64,000 nt of DNA from Burkholderiales bacterium (GCA_029977705.1 JAPOKJ010000001.1:1-64000); one strand, 5' to 3'; numbered from the stretch's first letter, positions 17,715 through 27,443 are shown. Notes: generated from the letters alone by a model not told the origin. Made by a program: numbers and translations.

Positions 17715-18752
17715 TCAGGGCTTGCGGGCGCGCGGATGGGCGGCATCGTACACCGCCGCCAGCCGCTGGAAGTCCAGCGAGGTGTAGATCTGGGTGCTGG
17801 CGATGTTGCTGTGGCCGAGCATCTCCTGGACGGCGCGCAGATCGCCGCTCGATTGCAGCACATGGCTGGCAAAGGAGTGGCGCAGCACATGGGGATGCAC
17901 CCGCGAGCTCAGGCCTTCGCGCACGCCCAGCTGCCCGAGCCGCGCCTGGAAGCTGCGCACCGACAGGCGCCGGCCGCGCTGCGAGATGAACAGCGCCGCC
18001 TGATCCGAGGGAGAGGCGGCGACAGCCTGTGGCCCGGATGCGCCCCCCCGGCCCGACTCAGGTGATTGGCCCGCACCCGCCCCCTGCTGGGCGGCCCATT
18101 GGTCGCGAAAGGCCAGCCAGTCGCGCAAGGCCTGCATGGCGGCCCCGCCCACCGGGACGGTACGCATCTTGCGCCCCTTGCCGGTGACGGTGACCTGCTG
18201 CTGTCCGGCATCCCACCAGGACAGGGAGCGGTATTTGCCGCCGTCGGGCAGGGAGGCCTCCAGGTATTGGCGGTCCAGGGAGGCCAGTTCTGAGACGCGC
18301 AGGCCACTGGAGTAGAGCAGCTCGACGGCCGCCTTGTCGCGCAGCGACTCGAAGCTGTTCAGGGCCTGGTGATCGGCCAGCCGCATCGCCTGGTCGGGTG
18401 CCAGGGCCTTGGGCAGCCGCTTGGGGGCCTTCGGGGCCTTGACGCCGCGCGCCGGGTTGGCTTTCATCTGGCCTTGCAGGGCCAGCCAGTCGAAATAGCC
18501 GCGCCAGCAGGACAGGCGACGGGCCTGGCTGCGCGGGGACAGGCCTTGTCTTGCCGCCAGCGCGACCAGCCGCCGGATATCGGCCTCACGCACCTGGGTC
18601 TCGTCCAGCTGCTGGCGGTGCAAGGCCTGCGCCAGTTGCTGCAGGTCCTCGCCATAGGCCTTCAGGGTTTGCGGCGAATAGCCCCGTTCGCTGCGCAGGT
18701 GGCGCAGCCAGGCCTGGTGGGCGGCCGCTCTGGCGTCGCCCGCAGCGCTCAT
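17715..18752 (-). CDS. xerC: tyrosine recombinase XerC
   Basis: A 345-aa site-specific recombinase that resolves chromosome dimers with XerD at dif. The N-terminal SAM-like core-binding domain carries RGYSPQTLKAYGEDL. The catalytic set is visible: Arg in SSGLRVSELA, Lys in TGKGRKMRTVP, the HxxR box HVLRH, His in LGHSNI and Tyr in QIYTSLD. A Gly/Ser-rich insertion of about 35 residues after the Lys region makes it longer than E. coli XerC. The open frame continues back to 19070 inside the DUF484 gene; ATG 18752, overlapping the DUF484 stop (ATGA), is the natural start. Confidence 0.95.
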   Translation of the reverse strand: MSAAGDARAAAHQAWLRHLRSERGYSPQTLKAYGEDLQQLAQALHRQQLDETQVREADIRRLVALAARQGLSPRSQARRLSCWRGYFDWLALQGQMKANPARGVKAPKAPKRLPKALAPDQAMRLADHQALNSFESLRDKAAVELLYSSGLRVSELASLDRQYLEASLPDGGKYRSLSWWDAGQQQVTVTGKGRKMRTVPVGGAAMQALRDWLAFRDQWAAQQGAGAGQSPESGRGGASGPQAVAASPSDQAALFISQRGRRLSVRSFQARLGQLGVREGLSSRVHPHVLRHSFASHVLQSSGDLRAVQEMLGHSNIASTQIYTSLDFQRLAAVYDAAHPRARKP

Positions 18753-19435
18753 TCCACCAGCCGGGCCAGCGCGGCGCTGGCGGTTTCGGCGATGCGTGCG
18801 AGGTAGGCGGTCTGCATGCTGGCCTTGAAGCGCTCGGGATCGGGCGACCCGAGCACGAGCAGCCCGAAGGCCTGCGCACCAGCGCCTTGCCGCAGGGGCA
18901 GCAGGGCGATCGAGCGCGCCTGTGTACCCTTGCCGGGCAGCCAGGTGGCCGGCTGGAAGTCGCTGTTCATGCCGCAGTAAGGCGCCTGCATGCTGTTGAC
19001 CAGGGTGACGGTCTCCACCGGCACGGCGGCCGCCACTGCAAGGCCCGCAAAGGCCGGTTTGCAACCCCACAGGCGCAGGGCCACCTGCGGCACGTTGAAG
19101 GTCGTCTCCAGGCTGCGCACCACGATGTCCGGGCGCGCGGCGTCATCGCCGGCTCGCAGCAACTCGCGCGTCCACTGATGCATCTTCTCGACGATGGCGT
19201 CGTTGTCGCGGGCGATATGGATCAGCTCGGCCAGCCGGGACTCCAGCGTCCGGTGCTTTTCGCGCATGACTTCCATCTGGCGCTCCTGCAGCGAGATCGT
19301 GCGGCCGGTGTGGCCCGATGACAGGCGCACGTTGTTCAGCAGGGCGGCCTGGCGCTCGAAGAAGTCCGGGTGCTCCTGCAGATAGGCGACGACATGGGCG
19401 TCCTGCAGTTCGACGGTCCGGTTGTCCTGGGTCAT
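18749..19435 (-). CDS. DUF484 family protein (GAF-like)
   Basis: A 228-aa cytoplasmic protein of the DUF484 family. The N-terminus VVAYLQEHPDFFERQAALL is diagnostic, then comes a coiled-coil stretch (ERQMEVMREKHRTLESRLAEL) and a GAF-like sensor fold. Function is unknown. In many proteobacteria it lies between dapF and xerC, as here. A longer start at 19534 would overlap dapF; ATG 19435 avoids this. The stop overlaps the xerC start by four bases. Confidence 0.9.
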   Translation of the reverse strand: MTQDNRTVELQDAHVVAYLQEHPDFFERQAALLNNVRLSSGHTGRTISLQERQMEVMREKHRTLESRLAELIHIARDNDAIVEKMHQWTRELLRAGDDAARPDIVVRSLETTFNVPQVALRLWGCKPAFAGLAVAAAVPVETVTLVNSMQAPYCGMNSDFQPATWLPGKGTQARSIALLPLRQGAGAQAFGLLVLGSPDPERFKASMQTAYLARIAETASAALARLVE

Positions 19436-19499
19436 GGTGGGGCTCGAAGGGAAAAGAGGGTCGTGGGCAAATGCGGGGCAGGCTTGGCGTGCGGCGCGC

Positions 19500-20357
19500 T
19501 CAGGCGTCTTCGGGAATCTCGATGCTGCCGTCAAAGACTTTCACGGCTGGCCCGGTCAGCAGCACCCGGCCGCCTTCCCAGGCAATGGTCAGTTCACCGC
19601 CATGGGTATGCACGTTGACCGGCGAGACCAGCAGGCCGCGACGGATGCCGGCCACGACCGCCGCGCAGGCACCGGTGCCGCAGGCCAGGGTCTCGCCAGC
19701 ACCGCGTTCCCAGACGCGCAGGGACACCTGGTGCGGGTCATGGATCTGCATGAACCCGGCATTGACCCGGCGCGGGAAGTTCAGGCTGTTCTCGATCAGC
19801 GGGCCTTCAGTGGCCACCGGTGCCTGTTCGACGTGGCTGACCACCTGTACCGCGTGCGGGTTGCCCATCGACAGGATCGACAACTGGCGCGCATGGCCAT
19901 TGACCAGCAGGGTCCAGGCCCGGTCTTCGCCGATCATCGTCGACTGCAGGCCGGTGGCATCGAAGGGGACCTTGGGCAGATCGAAAATCGGCTCGCCCAT
20001 GTCGACCGTGACGCGGCCGTCCTCATCGAGACGCAACTCGAGCAGGCCACTCATGGTCTGCACCTTGATCGTCTTCTTGCGCGTCAGGCCCTGGTCGCGC
20101 ACGAACTTGACGAAACAGCGGGCACCATTGCCGCAGTGCTCGACCTCGCCGCCATCGGCATTGAAGATGCGGTAGGTGAAGTCGGCCTGGTCGGTGCTGG
20201 CCGGCTCGACCAACAGCATCTGGTCGGCACCCACGCCGGTATGGCGATCGGCCAAGGCACGCCACTGGCGGGTGCTGAGCCTGACGGATTGACGCACGCC
20301 ATCGAGCATGACGAAATCATTGCCCGCGCCGTGCATCTTGGTGAACTTGAGACGCAT
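19500..20357 (-). CDS. dapF: diaminopimelate epimerase
   Basis: A 285-aa cofactor-free epimerase converting LL- to meso-diaminopimelate for lysine and peptidoglycan. Both catalytic cysteines are present: C75 in EHCGNGARC and a second in ACGTGACA. The N-terminus [10 protein letters not shown] and the NPHAV box are typical. The start lies 3 bases after the stop of a possible small basic ORF and 158 bases after the lpxL-type stop. Confidence 0.98.
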   Translation of the reverse strand: MRLKFTKMHGAGNDFVMLDGVRQSVRLSTRQWRALADRHTGVGADQMLLVEPASTDQADFTYRIFNADGGEVEHCGNGARCFVKFVRDQGLTRKKTIKVQTMSGLLELRLDEDGRVTVDMGEPIFDLPKVPFDATGLQSTMIGEDRAWTLLVNGHARQLSILSMGNPHAVQVVSHVEQAPVATEGPLIENSLNFPRRVNAGFMQIHDPHQVSLRVWERGAGETLACGTGACAAVVAGIRRGLLVSPVNVHTHGGELTIAWEGGRVLLTGPAVKVFDGSIEIPEDA

Positions 20358-20360
20358 GGA

Positions 20361-20519
20361 TCAAATTATCGCCGATTTGCCGGACCGTCCGGTGATCGCC
20401 TGTGCGGAGGCCCCGTCCTTGGCCATGTACTTGGGCTTGTACTTGTCCCTGGCCTCGGCCTTGGCCCTTGGCCTTGGGCTGGCCGCGCCCCCGCCCTTGC
20501 TGCAGCGGCGCGGGCTCAA
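20361..20519 (-). CDS. possible small Lys/Arg-rich protein (52 aa)
   Basis: A candidate small gene filling the lpxL-dapF gap. TTG (20517-20519) overlaps the upstream stop as TTGA, and the TGA at 20361-20363 ends 3 bases before the dapF ATG. The predicted product is strongly basic, with AKAEARDKYKPKYMAKDG in the middle and no membrane segment. In this frame most codons end in G or C (GCC, AAG, GAC, TAC), as in real genes of this genome. Against it: the start is TTG, the GGGAG upstream is 13 bases away, the CCAAGG-rich DNA is repetitive, and the other minus-strand frame is also open. I recognise no family. Confidence 0.3.
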   Translation of the reverse strand: MSPRRCSKGGGAASPRPRAKAEARDKYKPKYMAKDGASAQAITGRSGKSAII

Positions 20520-21388
20520 TAGAGCGGGGGCTCTCCCGGCGGGCGGGTCTTGAAGCGGCGGTGGCTCCACAAGTAGTCCTGGGGCTGGAGCAGCACCTGC
20601 GCTTCGATGAATGCATTCATCCGGCGTGTATCGGCCTGCTCGTCGGTGCCGGGAAAGTCGGTCCAGGCCGGGCCGATGTCCATTCGATAGCCGGTGGCCG
20701 TGGTCCGGGTCACGCAGGGGATCACGCTGGCACCGGTCATCTGCGCCAGCCGGTGCAGGGTGGTCACGGTGGCCGCCGGCACGCCGAAGAAGGGGACGAA
20801 AAGCGCGTCGCGCGCGCCCAGGTCCATGTCGGGTGCGAAATAGAAGGGGATGTTCTGGCGCAGGCGGCGCAGGGCCGGCCGGATGCCCTCGGTGCGCAGC
20901 AGCATCTCGGTCTGGTTGAAGCGTTGTCGTCCCTCGGTCATGGCCTGGGTGAGGGCTGCGCTGCGCTGGCGCGCATACATGCCGAACACGCGCGTCTCGA
21001 GCTGGATGCGCAGCCCGCCGGCATCCATGCCTACGAAGTGCGGCGCCAGGATCAGCACGGGCTTGCCGGCCGCTGCCTGCAGGTGCTCGAGGCCATGCAC
21101 CGTGCACATCTGCCGGATGCGTTCGGGCGAGCCATGCCAGAAGATGAAGCGGTCCAGGAAACTGCGCACGAAGAGCTTGAAGTGCAGCCGAGCGATGCGC
21201 TGGCGCTCGGCCTGGCTCCAGTGTGGAAAGCACAGCGCGAGGTTGTGCAGCGTGACGCGCCGACGCGGTACGGCCAGCCACCACAGCACCGGTGCGAGTA
21301 CTGCCGCCAGGGCTTTCAGCGCGCCGTAGGGCAGGTGGCTCAGGGCCTTGAATCCGGTCAGGGCCAGGCGGATCAGTGCCTCAGTCAT
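20516..21388 (-). CDS. lipid A biosynthesis lauroyl/myristoyl acyltransferase (LpxL/HtrB-like), second copy
   Basis: A 290-aa inner-membrane acyltransferase. The HX4D catalytic motif is HFVGMD, preceded by KPVLILAP. An N-terminal hydrophobic anchor is at about residues 10-40. The closing [15 protein letters not shown] pattern is typical of LpxL/LpxM proteins, which add secondary acyl chains to Kdo2-lipid A. It overlaps the upstream paralogue by 8 bases. Which acyl position it serves cannot be told from sequence. Confidence 0.9.
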   Translation of the reverse strand: MTEALIRLALTGFKALSHLPYGALKALAAVLAPVLWWLAVPRRRVTLHNLALCFPHWSQAERQRIARLHFKLFVRSFLDRFIFWHGSPERIRQMCTVHGLEHLQAAAGKPVLILAPHFVGMDAGGLRIQLETRVFGMYARQRSAALTQAMTEGRQRFNQTEMLLRTEGIRPALRRLRQNIPFYFAPDMDLGARDALFVPFFGVPAATVTTLHRLAQMTGASVIPCVTRTTATGYRMDIGPAWTDFPGTDEQADTRRMNAFIEAQVLLQPQDYLWSHRRFKTRPPGEPPLY

Positions 21389-22244
21389 GACTGCTCCGGT
21401 GGGCCTCGAGACCGCCCGGCGGCAAGGGAGCGCCCGCCGGATGCTTGTAGCGGTTGTAGCCCCACAGGTACAGGTGCGGCATGCTCAGGATCAATTGCTC
21501 GAAGCGCCGGTTGATGGCTTCCGGGGTCGGGGCTTCATCCATGGCTTCCAGGTGCAGCCGCCATTGCGCGGCGCCGCCCGAGGGCAGCGGCTCGCCCACC
21601 GCCAGGATCACCCGGGCACCCGTCGTGCGCGCCAGCCGCTCGGGCAGGCTCATGGTGTAGGCCGGCTTGCCAAAGAACGGCGTCCACTGGCCCTCGCCCG
21701 CGCCGGGCACCTGGTCAGGCAGGATGCCGATCGCCTCGCCGGCCTTGAGGGCCTTGAGCATCGCCTTGACCCCGCCAAGGCTGGCCGGCGCCGCCCGCAT
21801 GCGCCCGCTCATCCGCACCTGCGCCATGAAGCGGCGCAGCGCGGCGATCTGCGGCTCGCGGTAGAGCACGGTGATCGGACCGAAGGCCGAGTAGTAGCGG
21901 GCGGTCATCTCGAAGGCCCCCAGATGCGGCGTCAGGAACAGCACCGGCTGGCCCGACTCGGCCAGGGCCTTCATCATCGGCAACTGGTCACAGACCACCC
22001 GGCGGGCCAGATCGGCAGCCGAATGCCCCCACAGCCAGGGCCCCTCGGCCAGGCTGGCGCCGACCCCGGCGATGGCCGCCCGGCGCACCGCGTCCCCGCC
22101 TTGGCCAGCCATGCGCAGGTGGGTGCGCACCAGCCGCCGGTAGCGGCTGTCCAGGGCATAGATCAGCCAGCCCAGCAGGCGGCCGGCACCCCGCACCCAG
22201 CTCAGGGGCAGCAGCGAATAGAGGCGGACCAGCGTCAGGAGCAT
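21381..22244 (-). CDS. lipid A biosynthesis acyltransferase (LpxL/LpxM-like), first copy
   Basis: A 287-aa paralogue of the next gene. Its motif is HLGAFE, the HX4E form of the acyltransferase site, against HX4D in the neighbour. An N-terminal hydrophobic segment (residues 3-30) anchors it to the inner membrane, and [10 protein letters not shown] near the end is the conserved RFK-type box. The two genes overlap by 8 bases and are probably translated together. It is divergent from metK, with 237 bases between the starts. Confidence 0.9.
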   Translation of the reverse strand: MLLTLVRLYSLLPLSWVRGAGRLLGWLIYALDSRYRRLVRTHLRMAGQGGDAVRRAAIAGVGASLAEGPWLWGHSAADLARRVVCDQLPMMKALAESGQPVLFLTPHLGAFEMTARYYSAFGPITVLYREPQIAALRRFMAQVRMSGRMRAAPASLGGVKAMLKALKAGEAIGILPDQVPGAGEGQWTPFFGKPAYTMSLPERLARTTGARVILAVGEPLPSGGAAQWRLHLEAMDEAPTPEAINRRFEQLILSMPHLYLWGYNRYKHPAGAPLPPGGLEAHRSSHD

Positions 22245-22314
22245 GGGGGCGTGGGTCGATCGGCGGCAGGGCGCATCGTTGGTCCGGCGTTTCAGGCCGG
22301 CGAAGGGGCTGCCC

Positions 22315-22343
22315 TTCCAAGGACATCGGGCGACCCGTATAAT
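22315..22343 (+). promoter_or_regulatory. sigma70 promoter for metK
   Basis: A perfect -10 hexamer TATAAT is at 22338-22343, with TTCCAA at 22315-22320 as a weak -35 at 17-base spacing. Transcription would begin near 22350, giving a leader of about 130 bases before metK. Confidence 0.6.
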
Positions 22344-22349
22344 CTCATG

Positions 22350-22481
22350 AAGGCCGTTGAGTTAATGACAACTTGCGGAGCGGCCCCGGGTCAGCCTGCC
22401 TGCGCAGCGCCCTTTCCTCCCGCTAAAGCGTCGCCGCTTCATGAAAGTGGGCAACGCCACACACTTTTTACTGGAGCAGCG
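22350..22481 (+). promoter_or_regulatory. structured metK leader, candidate cis-regulatory RNA
   Basis: The leader can form several helices: GGCCG (22352-22356) with CGGCC (22381-22385); inside that, GTTG with CAAC; AAGCG with CGCTT around TCGC near 22426-22439; and a hairpin directly before the ribosome-binding site (listed separately). CGCTAAAG and CTTGCGG recall parts of the SAM-II riboswitch, but the spacing does not fit that consensus by eye. Methionine-cycle genes are often riboswitch-controlled. Whether this one is can only be settled by a covariance search. Confidence 0.35.
22443..22469 (+). terminator. attenuator-like hairpin upstream of metK ribosome-binding site
   Basis: GAAAGTG (22443-22449) pairs with CACTTTT (22462-22468, last pair G-U). 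GGC/GCC continues the stem (22450-22452 with 22456-22458) around AAC, with an ACA bulge, and the run of T ends at 22469. The GGAG of metK follows at 22473-22476, so the structure could control termination or access to the site. Confidence 0.4.
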
Positions 22482-23648
<1,167 letters not shown>

Positions 23649-23740
23649 GCGGCTGGCGCGGGCGCTCGCGGCAGCGGGCGCCTGCCGGAGCGGGCCGCGC
23701 TGCAGTCAGCCCGTGCTGCAGCCAGCCCCTGCCAAAGCGT

Positions 23741-23746
23741 TAGAAT
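23741..23746 (+). promoter_or_regulatory. -10 box placing transcription start at the ATG of the next gene
   Basis: TAGAAT matches five of six -10 bases and ends 7 bases before ATG 23754. A normal start site would fall at or next to the A of the ATG, implying a leaderless mRNA. No convincing -35 is seen. Confidence 0.35.
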
Positions 23747-23753
23747 CAGGGTC

Positions 23754-24176
23754 ATGCCATTCGCGTTCCATATCGCGTTGCTGTTCACCGTGGCCCTGAT
23801 GGTCACTACCCTGTATTTCCTGCTCGGGGGTCTGCCGCTGCTCACCCTCAAGCACGACACGCCGATGGATGCGCGCTTCGTGCGCGGATTTTTCCGCCTT
23901 TATTACAAGACCGTGTTCGTGGCGGCCCTGGGGGCCTCGCTGGGCTTCGCGATCTGGGGCAAGCCGGTCTTTGCACTGGCCACCGCCGCGATGGCCCTGC
24001 TGGCCCAGGCCCTGCGGCGTTACCTGATCGATGCCATGCAGCGCCTGGATGAGCGCATCCAGGCCAACCATGAGGGCTCGGTGCGCCGGTTTCGCCGTGT
24101 CCACGGCTTTGCCCTGAGTCTGAACCTGCTGCAACTGGTGGTGCTGGTGTGGGGTCTGAACAAGCTCTTTGCCTGA
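23754..24176 (+). CDS. four-helix membrane protein of unknown function
   Basis: A 140-aa protein with predicted membrane segments at about residues 5-27, 52-69, 71-88 and 119-137. Between the third and fourth lies a charged, partly helical stretch (RLDERIQANHEGSVRRFRR). I do not recognise a named family. There is no Shine-Dalgarno before the ATG, and a -10-like TAGAAT ends 7 bases upstream. The thioesterase gene follows 6 bases after the stop, suggesting one transcript. Confidence 0.8.
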   Translation: MPFAFHIALLFTVALMVTTLYFLLGGLPLLTLKHDTPMDARFVRGFFRLYYKTVFVAALGASLGFAIWGKPVFALATAAMALLAQALRRYLIDAMQRLDERIQANHEGSVRRFRRVHGFALSLNLLQLVVLVWGLNKLFA

Positions 24177-24182
24177 CCGGAC

Positions 24183-24602
24183 ATGAACCTGCAGGAACGC
24201 ATTGCCGCCAGCTTCGGCGCCCAGGGGCTGATGACGACCCTGGGTGCCCGTCTGGCCCTTGTCCAGGAAGGTGAGGTGCACGTCGTGTTGCCGCACTCGC
24301 CCGCCCTGTCCCAGCAGCAGGGCTTCATGCATGGCGGGGCGATTGCCAGCATCCTCGATTCCGCCTGCGGCTATGCAGCGCTCACACGGGCGCCTGCCGG
24401 GCATGAGGTCGTGACGGCCGAGTTCAAGATCAACATGCCGCGTCCTGCCTTGGGCCAGCGTTTTCTGGCGATCGGCCGGGTGCTGAGCGCAGGCCGCATG
24501 CTCACCGTCTGCGGCGGTGAGGTGCGTGCCTATGCCGATGAGGGGGAGGCCTTCAAGGTCGTCGCCTTGATGCAGGCGACGATCGTCAATGTCAAGGCCT
24601 GA
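24183..24602 (+). CDS. PaaI-type hotdog-fold thioesterase
   Basis: A 139-aa acyl-CoA thioesterase of the PaaI/YdiI class, cytoplasmic and usually tetrameric. The diagnostic HGG is at residues 50-52 in FMHGGAIASILDSACG, with the acidic D59 on the hotdog helix. It lies 6 bases after the small membrane protein gene and 26 before the next. Substrate is not evident; aromatic or medium-chain acyl-CoAs are usual. Confidence 0.88.
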   Translation: MNLQERIAASFGAQGLMTTLGARLALVQEGEVHVVLPHSPALSQQQGFMHGGAIASILDSACGYAALTRAPAGHEVVTAEFKINMPRPALGQRFLAIGRVLSAGRMLTVCGGEVRAYADEGEAFKVVALMQATIVNVKA

Positions 24603-24628
24603 GCGGCCCGGTCGATGTCCCCCGCATC

Positions 24629-24913
24629 GTGAAGCAGGCGGTCCTCATCACTGGCGCAGCGGCAGCCACGCTGCTGGTGCTGGTGTCGCAGATGCTCGAT
24701 CGGGGTCCTGTCGCATCCCTGCTGAGCCTGTCGGCTGGGCTCATGCTGGGGCTGTCGATGCTGCTTCGTCCCTCGCGTCCCTTGTACCTGCTGTGCTATG
24801 CCTTGTTCGCCGCGTTCGCACTCGCCGCACTGCTGCCGGCACCCTTCACCGGCTTGATGCTCGGCGCCTTCTTCGGACTGGTCGCCGGCTGGATTGGATC
24901 GGCCAGGCGATGA
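24629..24913 (+). CDS. small four-helix membrane protein, hypothetical
   Basis: A 94-aa hydrophobic protein with segments at about 5-22, 28-46, 51-69 and 72-90. The start is GTG (24629-24631). It is tightly packed between the thioesterase and arfB genes (stop 24913, arfB ATG 24915). No family is recognised; its coding nature is supported by the packing and the regular membrane pattern. Confidence 0.6.
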   Translation: MKQAVLITGAAAATLLVLVSQMLDRGPVASLLSLSAGLMLGLSMLLRPSRPLYLLCYALFAAFALAALLPAPFTGLMLGAFFGLVAGWIGSARR

Positions 24914-24914
24914 C

Positions 24915-25319
24915 ATGTCCGTGATCCTGGCCGAAGACGAGATCGAGTTTACAGCGGTGCGCGCCCAGGGCCCGGGCGGCCAGCATGTCAACAAGACGTC
25001 GACCGCGATCCAGCTGCGTTTCGACATCAAGGCCTCCTCGCTGTCCGAGGCCATCAAGGCGCGCCTGCTGGCCTGTGCCGATCAGCGCATCACCCAGGAC
25101 GGCGTGATCGTCATCAAGGCCCAGGGCAGCCGCAGCCAGGCGATGAACCGGGCCGATGCCCTGGCCCGCCTCAACGAGTTGGTGCAGGCCTGTTCCCGGG
25201 TGGCCAAGCCACGCCGCGCCACCAAGCCGACCCACGGATCACAACTGCGCCGGCTCGAGGCCAAGAGTGGGCGGGCGCGCATCAAATCGGGACGCGGCCG
25301 GGTCCAGGGTCACGACTGA
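24915..25319 (+). CDS. arfB: alternative ribosome-rescue factor ArfB (YaeJ)
   Basis: A 134-aa peptidyl-tRNA hydrolase that rescues stalled ribosomes. The GGQ catalytic triplet is at residues 21-23 (AQGPGGQHVNKTS). The C-terminal tail is rich in Lys and Arg (KPRRATKPTHGSQLRRLEAK), as needed to enter the empty mRNA channel. ATG 24915 is chosen over 24894, which would extend into the preceding gene. Confidence 0.95.
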   Translation: MSVILAEDEIEFTAVRAQGPGGQHVNKTSTAIQLRFDIKASSLSEAIKARLLACADQRITQDGVIVIKAQGSRSQAMNRADALARLNELVQACSRVAKPRRATKPTHGSQLRRLEAKSGRARIKSGRGRVQGHD

Positions 25320-25394
25320 TGTGCCGAAAGCGGGGCCCGGTGCCTGCGCGCCGGCGCCGGCCCGCGTTATGGTTGGATCTTCGCTGGCCCGCGC

Positions 25395-25419
25395 CATGCC
25401 TGGGCCTGCCCTGGGCATG
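25395..25419. repeat. inverted repeat in leader of the dioxygenase gene
   Basis: CATGCCTGGG (25395-25404) pairs with CCTGGGCATG (25410-25419) around a five-base loop, with two G-U pairs. No T-run follows. It lies in the 147-base gap after arfB and partly resembles the repeat at 7999-8025. Confidence 0.35.
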
Positions 25420-25466
25420 AGCGGCCTGTCCGTGCCGCGGATGCCCATCGTTTTGTCGGAGACCTC

Positions 25467-26342
25467 ATGAAGATTCAAGCCCGGGAAGACGCCACCTTCG
25501 GTGCCACGGTGACCGGCGTGCGCCTGGCCGGATTGTCGCCGTCGGAATGGAACAGGCTGTATCAGGCCTGGCTCGACCATGCCTTGCTGATCTTTCCCGG
25601 CCAGCACCTGAGCAATGCCGAGCAGATTGCCTTTGCCCGCCGCTTCGGCCCGATCGAGCGCATCGGGGGCGGCGAGATCGTGGCCATCTCCAATGTCACC
25701 TCGGGCGGCAAGGTGCGCGCCTATGAGCCGGCCGAATGGGACGACATGATGAAGGTCATCGTCGGCAACATGGCCTGGCATGCCGACAGCACCTATATGC
25801 CGGTGATGGCCAAGGGGGCGGTGTTCTCGGGCGAGGTGGTGCCGCCCGAACGCGGCGAGACCAGTTTTGCGGACATGCGCGCCGCCTACGATGCGCTCGA
25901 TGAGGCCACCCGCGCCCTGGTGCATCAGCGCTCGGCCCACCACTCGCTGCGTTACTCGCAGTCCAAACTGGGCCATGTCCATCAGGAAGGTTCAGCCTAT
26001 CTGGGCTATGGCATGACCGAGGAGGGGGCGCCGCTGCGTCCCCTGGTCAAGGTGCATCCCGAGACCGGCCGCAAGTCGCTGCTGATCGGCCGTCATGCGC
26101 ATGCCATTCCTGGCATGAGCGATCAGGATTCGGAGCGTTTTCTTGAAGGCCTGGTGGAGTGGGCCTGTCAGCCTCCGCGCATCGTCACCCATCGCTGGTC
26201 GGCGGGCGATGTGGTGCTGTGGGACAACCGCTGCCTGCTGCATCGGGCCATGCCCTGGGACATGGCCCAGCCGCGCGTGATGTGGCACAGCCGGCTGCGC
26301 GGCGACGAACTCAGCGAAGCGGCGCTGTCGGCGAGGAAGTGA
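25467..26342 (+). CDS. TauD/TfdA-family Fe(II)/2-oxoglutarate dioxygenase
   Basis: A 291-aa non-haem iron dioxygenase. The facial triad is H105-A-D107 (AWHADSTY) and H259 (WDNRCLLHR). R276 or R278 near the end should bind 2-oxoglutarate. Enzymes of this group hydroxylate taurine, alkyl sulfates, 2,4-D and similar compounds, so the substrate is open. It stands alone on its strand, upstream of a Bug receptor gene 70 bases away, which may bind a related carboxylate. Confidence 0.88.
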   Translation: MKIQAREDATFGATVTGVRLAGLSPSEWNRLYQAWLDHALLIFPGQHLSNAEQIAFARRFGPIERIGGGEIVAISNVTSGGKVRAYEPAEWDDMMKVIVGNMAWHADSTYMPVMAKGAVFSGEVVPPERGETSFADMRAAYDALDEATRALVHQRSAHHSLRYSQSKLGHVHQEGSAYLGYGMTEEGAPLRPLVKVHPETGRKSLLIGRHAHAIPGMSDQDSERFLEGLVEWACQPPRIVTHRWSAGDVVLWDNRCLLHRAMPWDMAQPRVMWHSRLRGDELSEAALSARK

Positions 26343-26411
26343 GACTGCCCAAGGGCCGGGTCCCTGCCCCTGGTCCACAATCGGCGGCATTGCAGATCTG
26401 CGAGGTGCTCC

Positions 26412-27443
26412 ATGTCCCCGATTCATCCGTCACCTTTCCCTGTTGCTGCGCTTGACAGGCCCGGCGCCGAAAGACGCCGGCTCGTGCTGGGGGTGGCGGC
26501 GGTTGCCGGTGGCGTGCTGGCAGGGCCCGGTGGGGCCCATGCGCAGGCCTTTCCGAACCGGCCGGTCAAGCTGATCGTCGGTTACCCGCCGGGCGGCTCG
26601 GGTGACTTCGTGTCACGGGTCACCGCCGAGGCGATGGGCAAGGAACTGGGCGTGCAGGTCGTCGTCGAGAATCGCCCTGGCGCCGCCGGTGTGCTGGCTT
26701 CCGACGCGGTGGCCAAGTCGGCACCCGATGGCTACACCATCCTCAACGCGGGCACTCCGGCCGTACTCAAGGCGCTTTACAAGAAGCTGCCGTACAACCC
26801 CGAGACCGACTTTGCACCGATCTCGCTGGCCGCGGTGGGTGCGATGGTGATCTGCGTCAACAATGATCTGCCGGTGCGCAACCTGGGCGAATTGATCGCC
26901 CATGCCAAGGCCAATCCCGGCAAGCTCAACAGCGCGGCCTCGGGCAATGGCTCGGCGCCTCACCTGGCCTCGGCGCGTTTCGAGGTGGTAACCGGCGTAC
27001 GCTTTACAACCGTCCAGTACAAGGGCGGCAGTCCTGCGGCGGTATCGCTGATGTCGGGGGAGACCCAGGTGATGTTTGCCACCGCGCCGACGGTGCTCGG
27101 CTTCATCAAGTCAGGCCGCATGCGGGCCCTGGCGCTGACCACCGCGGCCGAGTCCCCCTCGATACCGGGCATTCCCGGGGCGCGGGCGGCTGGTCTGGCG
27201 GGTTATGACGAGGACTACAACTTCGGCCTGTATGCGCCGGCCAATGTGCCGGCCGACATCCTGCGCCGGTTGCACGAGGCGGCCTTCAAGGGCCTTTCCC
27301 GTCCCGAGGTGCGCGAGAAGATTGCCAGCCAGGGCATGGACGCGGCGCCTTCCCGCTCCCCGGAAGCCTTCAAGGCGGCGCTGGCGGCCGAGAGCCGCGA
27401 TGTCGAAAAACGCATCGCCGAGACCGGCGCGAAGCTGGAGTAG
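26412..27443 (+). CDS. Bug-family (TTT) periplasmic substrate-binding protein
   Basis: A 343-aa receptor of the tripartite tricarboxylate transporter type. An export signal containing ERRRLVLGVAAVAG ends at AHA (residue 44). The mature start QAFPNRPVKLIVGYPPGG is classic, as are PGAAGVLASDAVAKSAPDGYT and the ligand-loop GNGSAPHL. No TctA/TctB membrane genes are nearby, so it is one of many orphan Bug proteins. It runs convergent to the next Bug gene. Confidence 0.92.
   Translation: MSPIHPSPFPVAALDRPGAERRRLVLGVAAVAGGVLAGPGGAHAQAFPNRPVKLIVGYPPGGSGDFVSRVTAEAMGKELGVQVVVENRPGAAGVLASDAVAKSAPDGYTILNAGTPAVLKALYKKLPYNPETDFAPISLAAVGAMVICVNNDLPVRNLGELIAHAKANPGKLNSAASGNGSAPHLASARFEVVTGVRFTTVQYKGGSPAAVSLMSGETQVMFATAPTVLGFIKSGRMRALALTTAAESPSIPGIPGARAAGLAGYDEDYNFGLYAPANVPADILRRLHEAAFKGLSRPEVREKIASQGMDAAPSRSPEAFKAALAAESRDVEKRIAETGAKLE

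Noticed and set aside
20308-20553. A plus-strand ORF of 81 codons with a hydrophobic middle opposite the lpxL-dapF junction.
   Set aside because: It runs through the dapF start on the other strand, and its hydrophobic part is a simple Leu/Ala repeat caused by CCTTGG-type DNA. The minus-strand reading is more plausible.
20516-22244. Naming the two acyltransferases lpxL and lpxM specifically.
   Set aside because: Motifs (HX4D and HX4E) show the family, but acyl position and donor cannot be read from sequence.
22350-22440. Calling the metK leader a SAM-II riboswitch.
   Set aside because: Two short pieces are similar, but the spacing between the first helix and CGCTAAAG is far longer than in the known consensus. 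Kept only as an unassigned leader.
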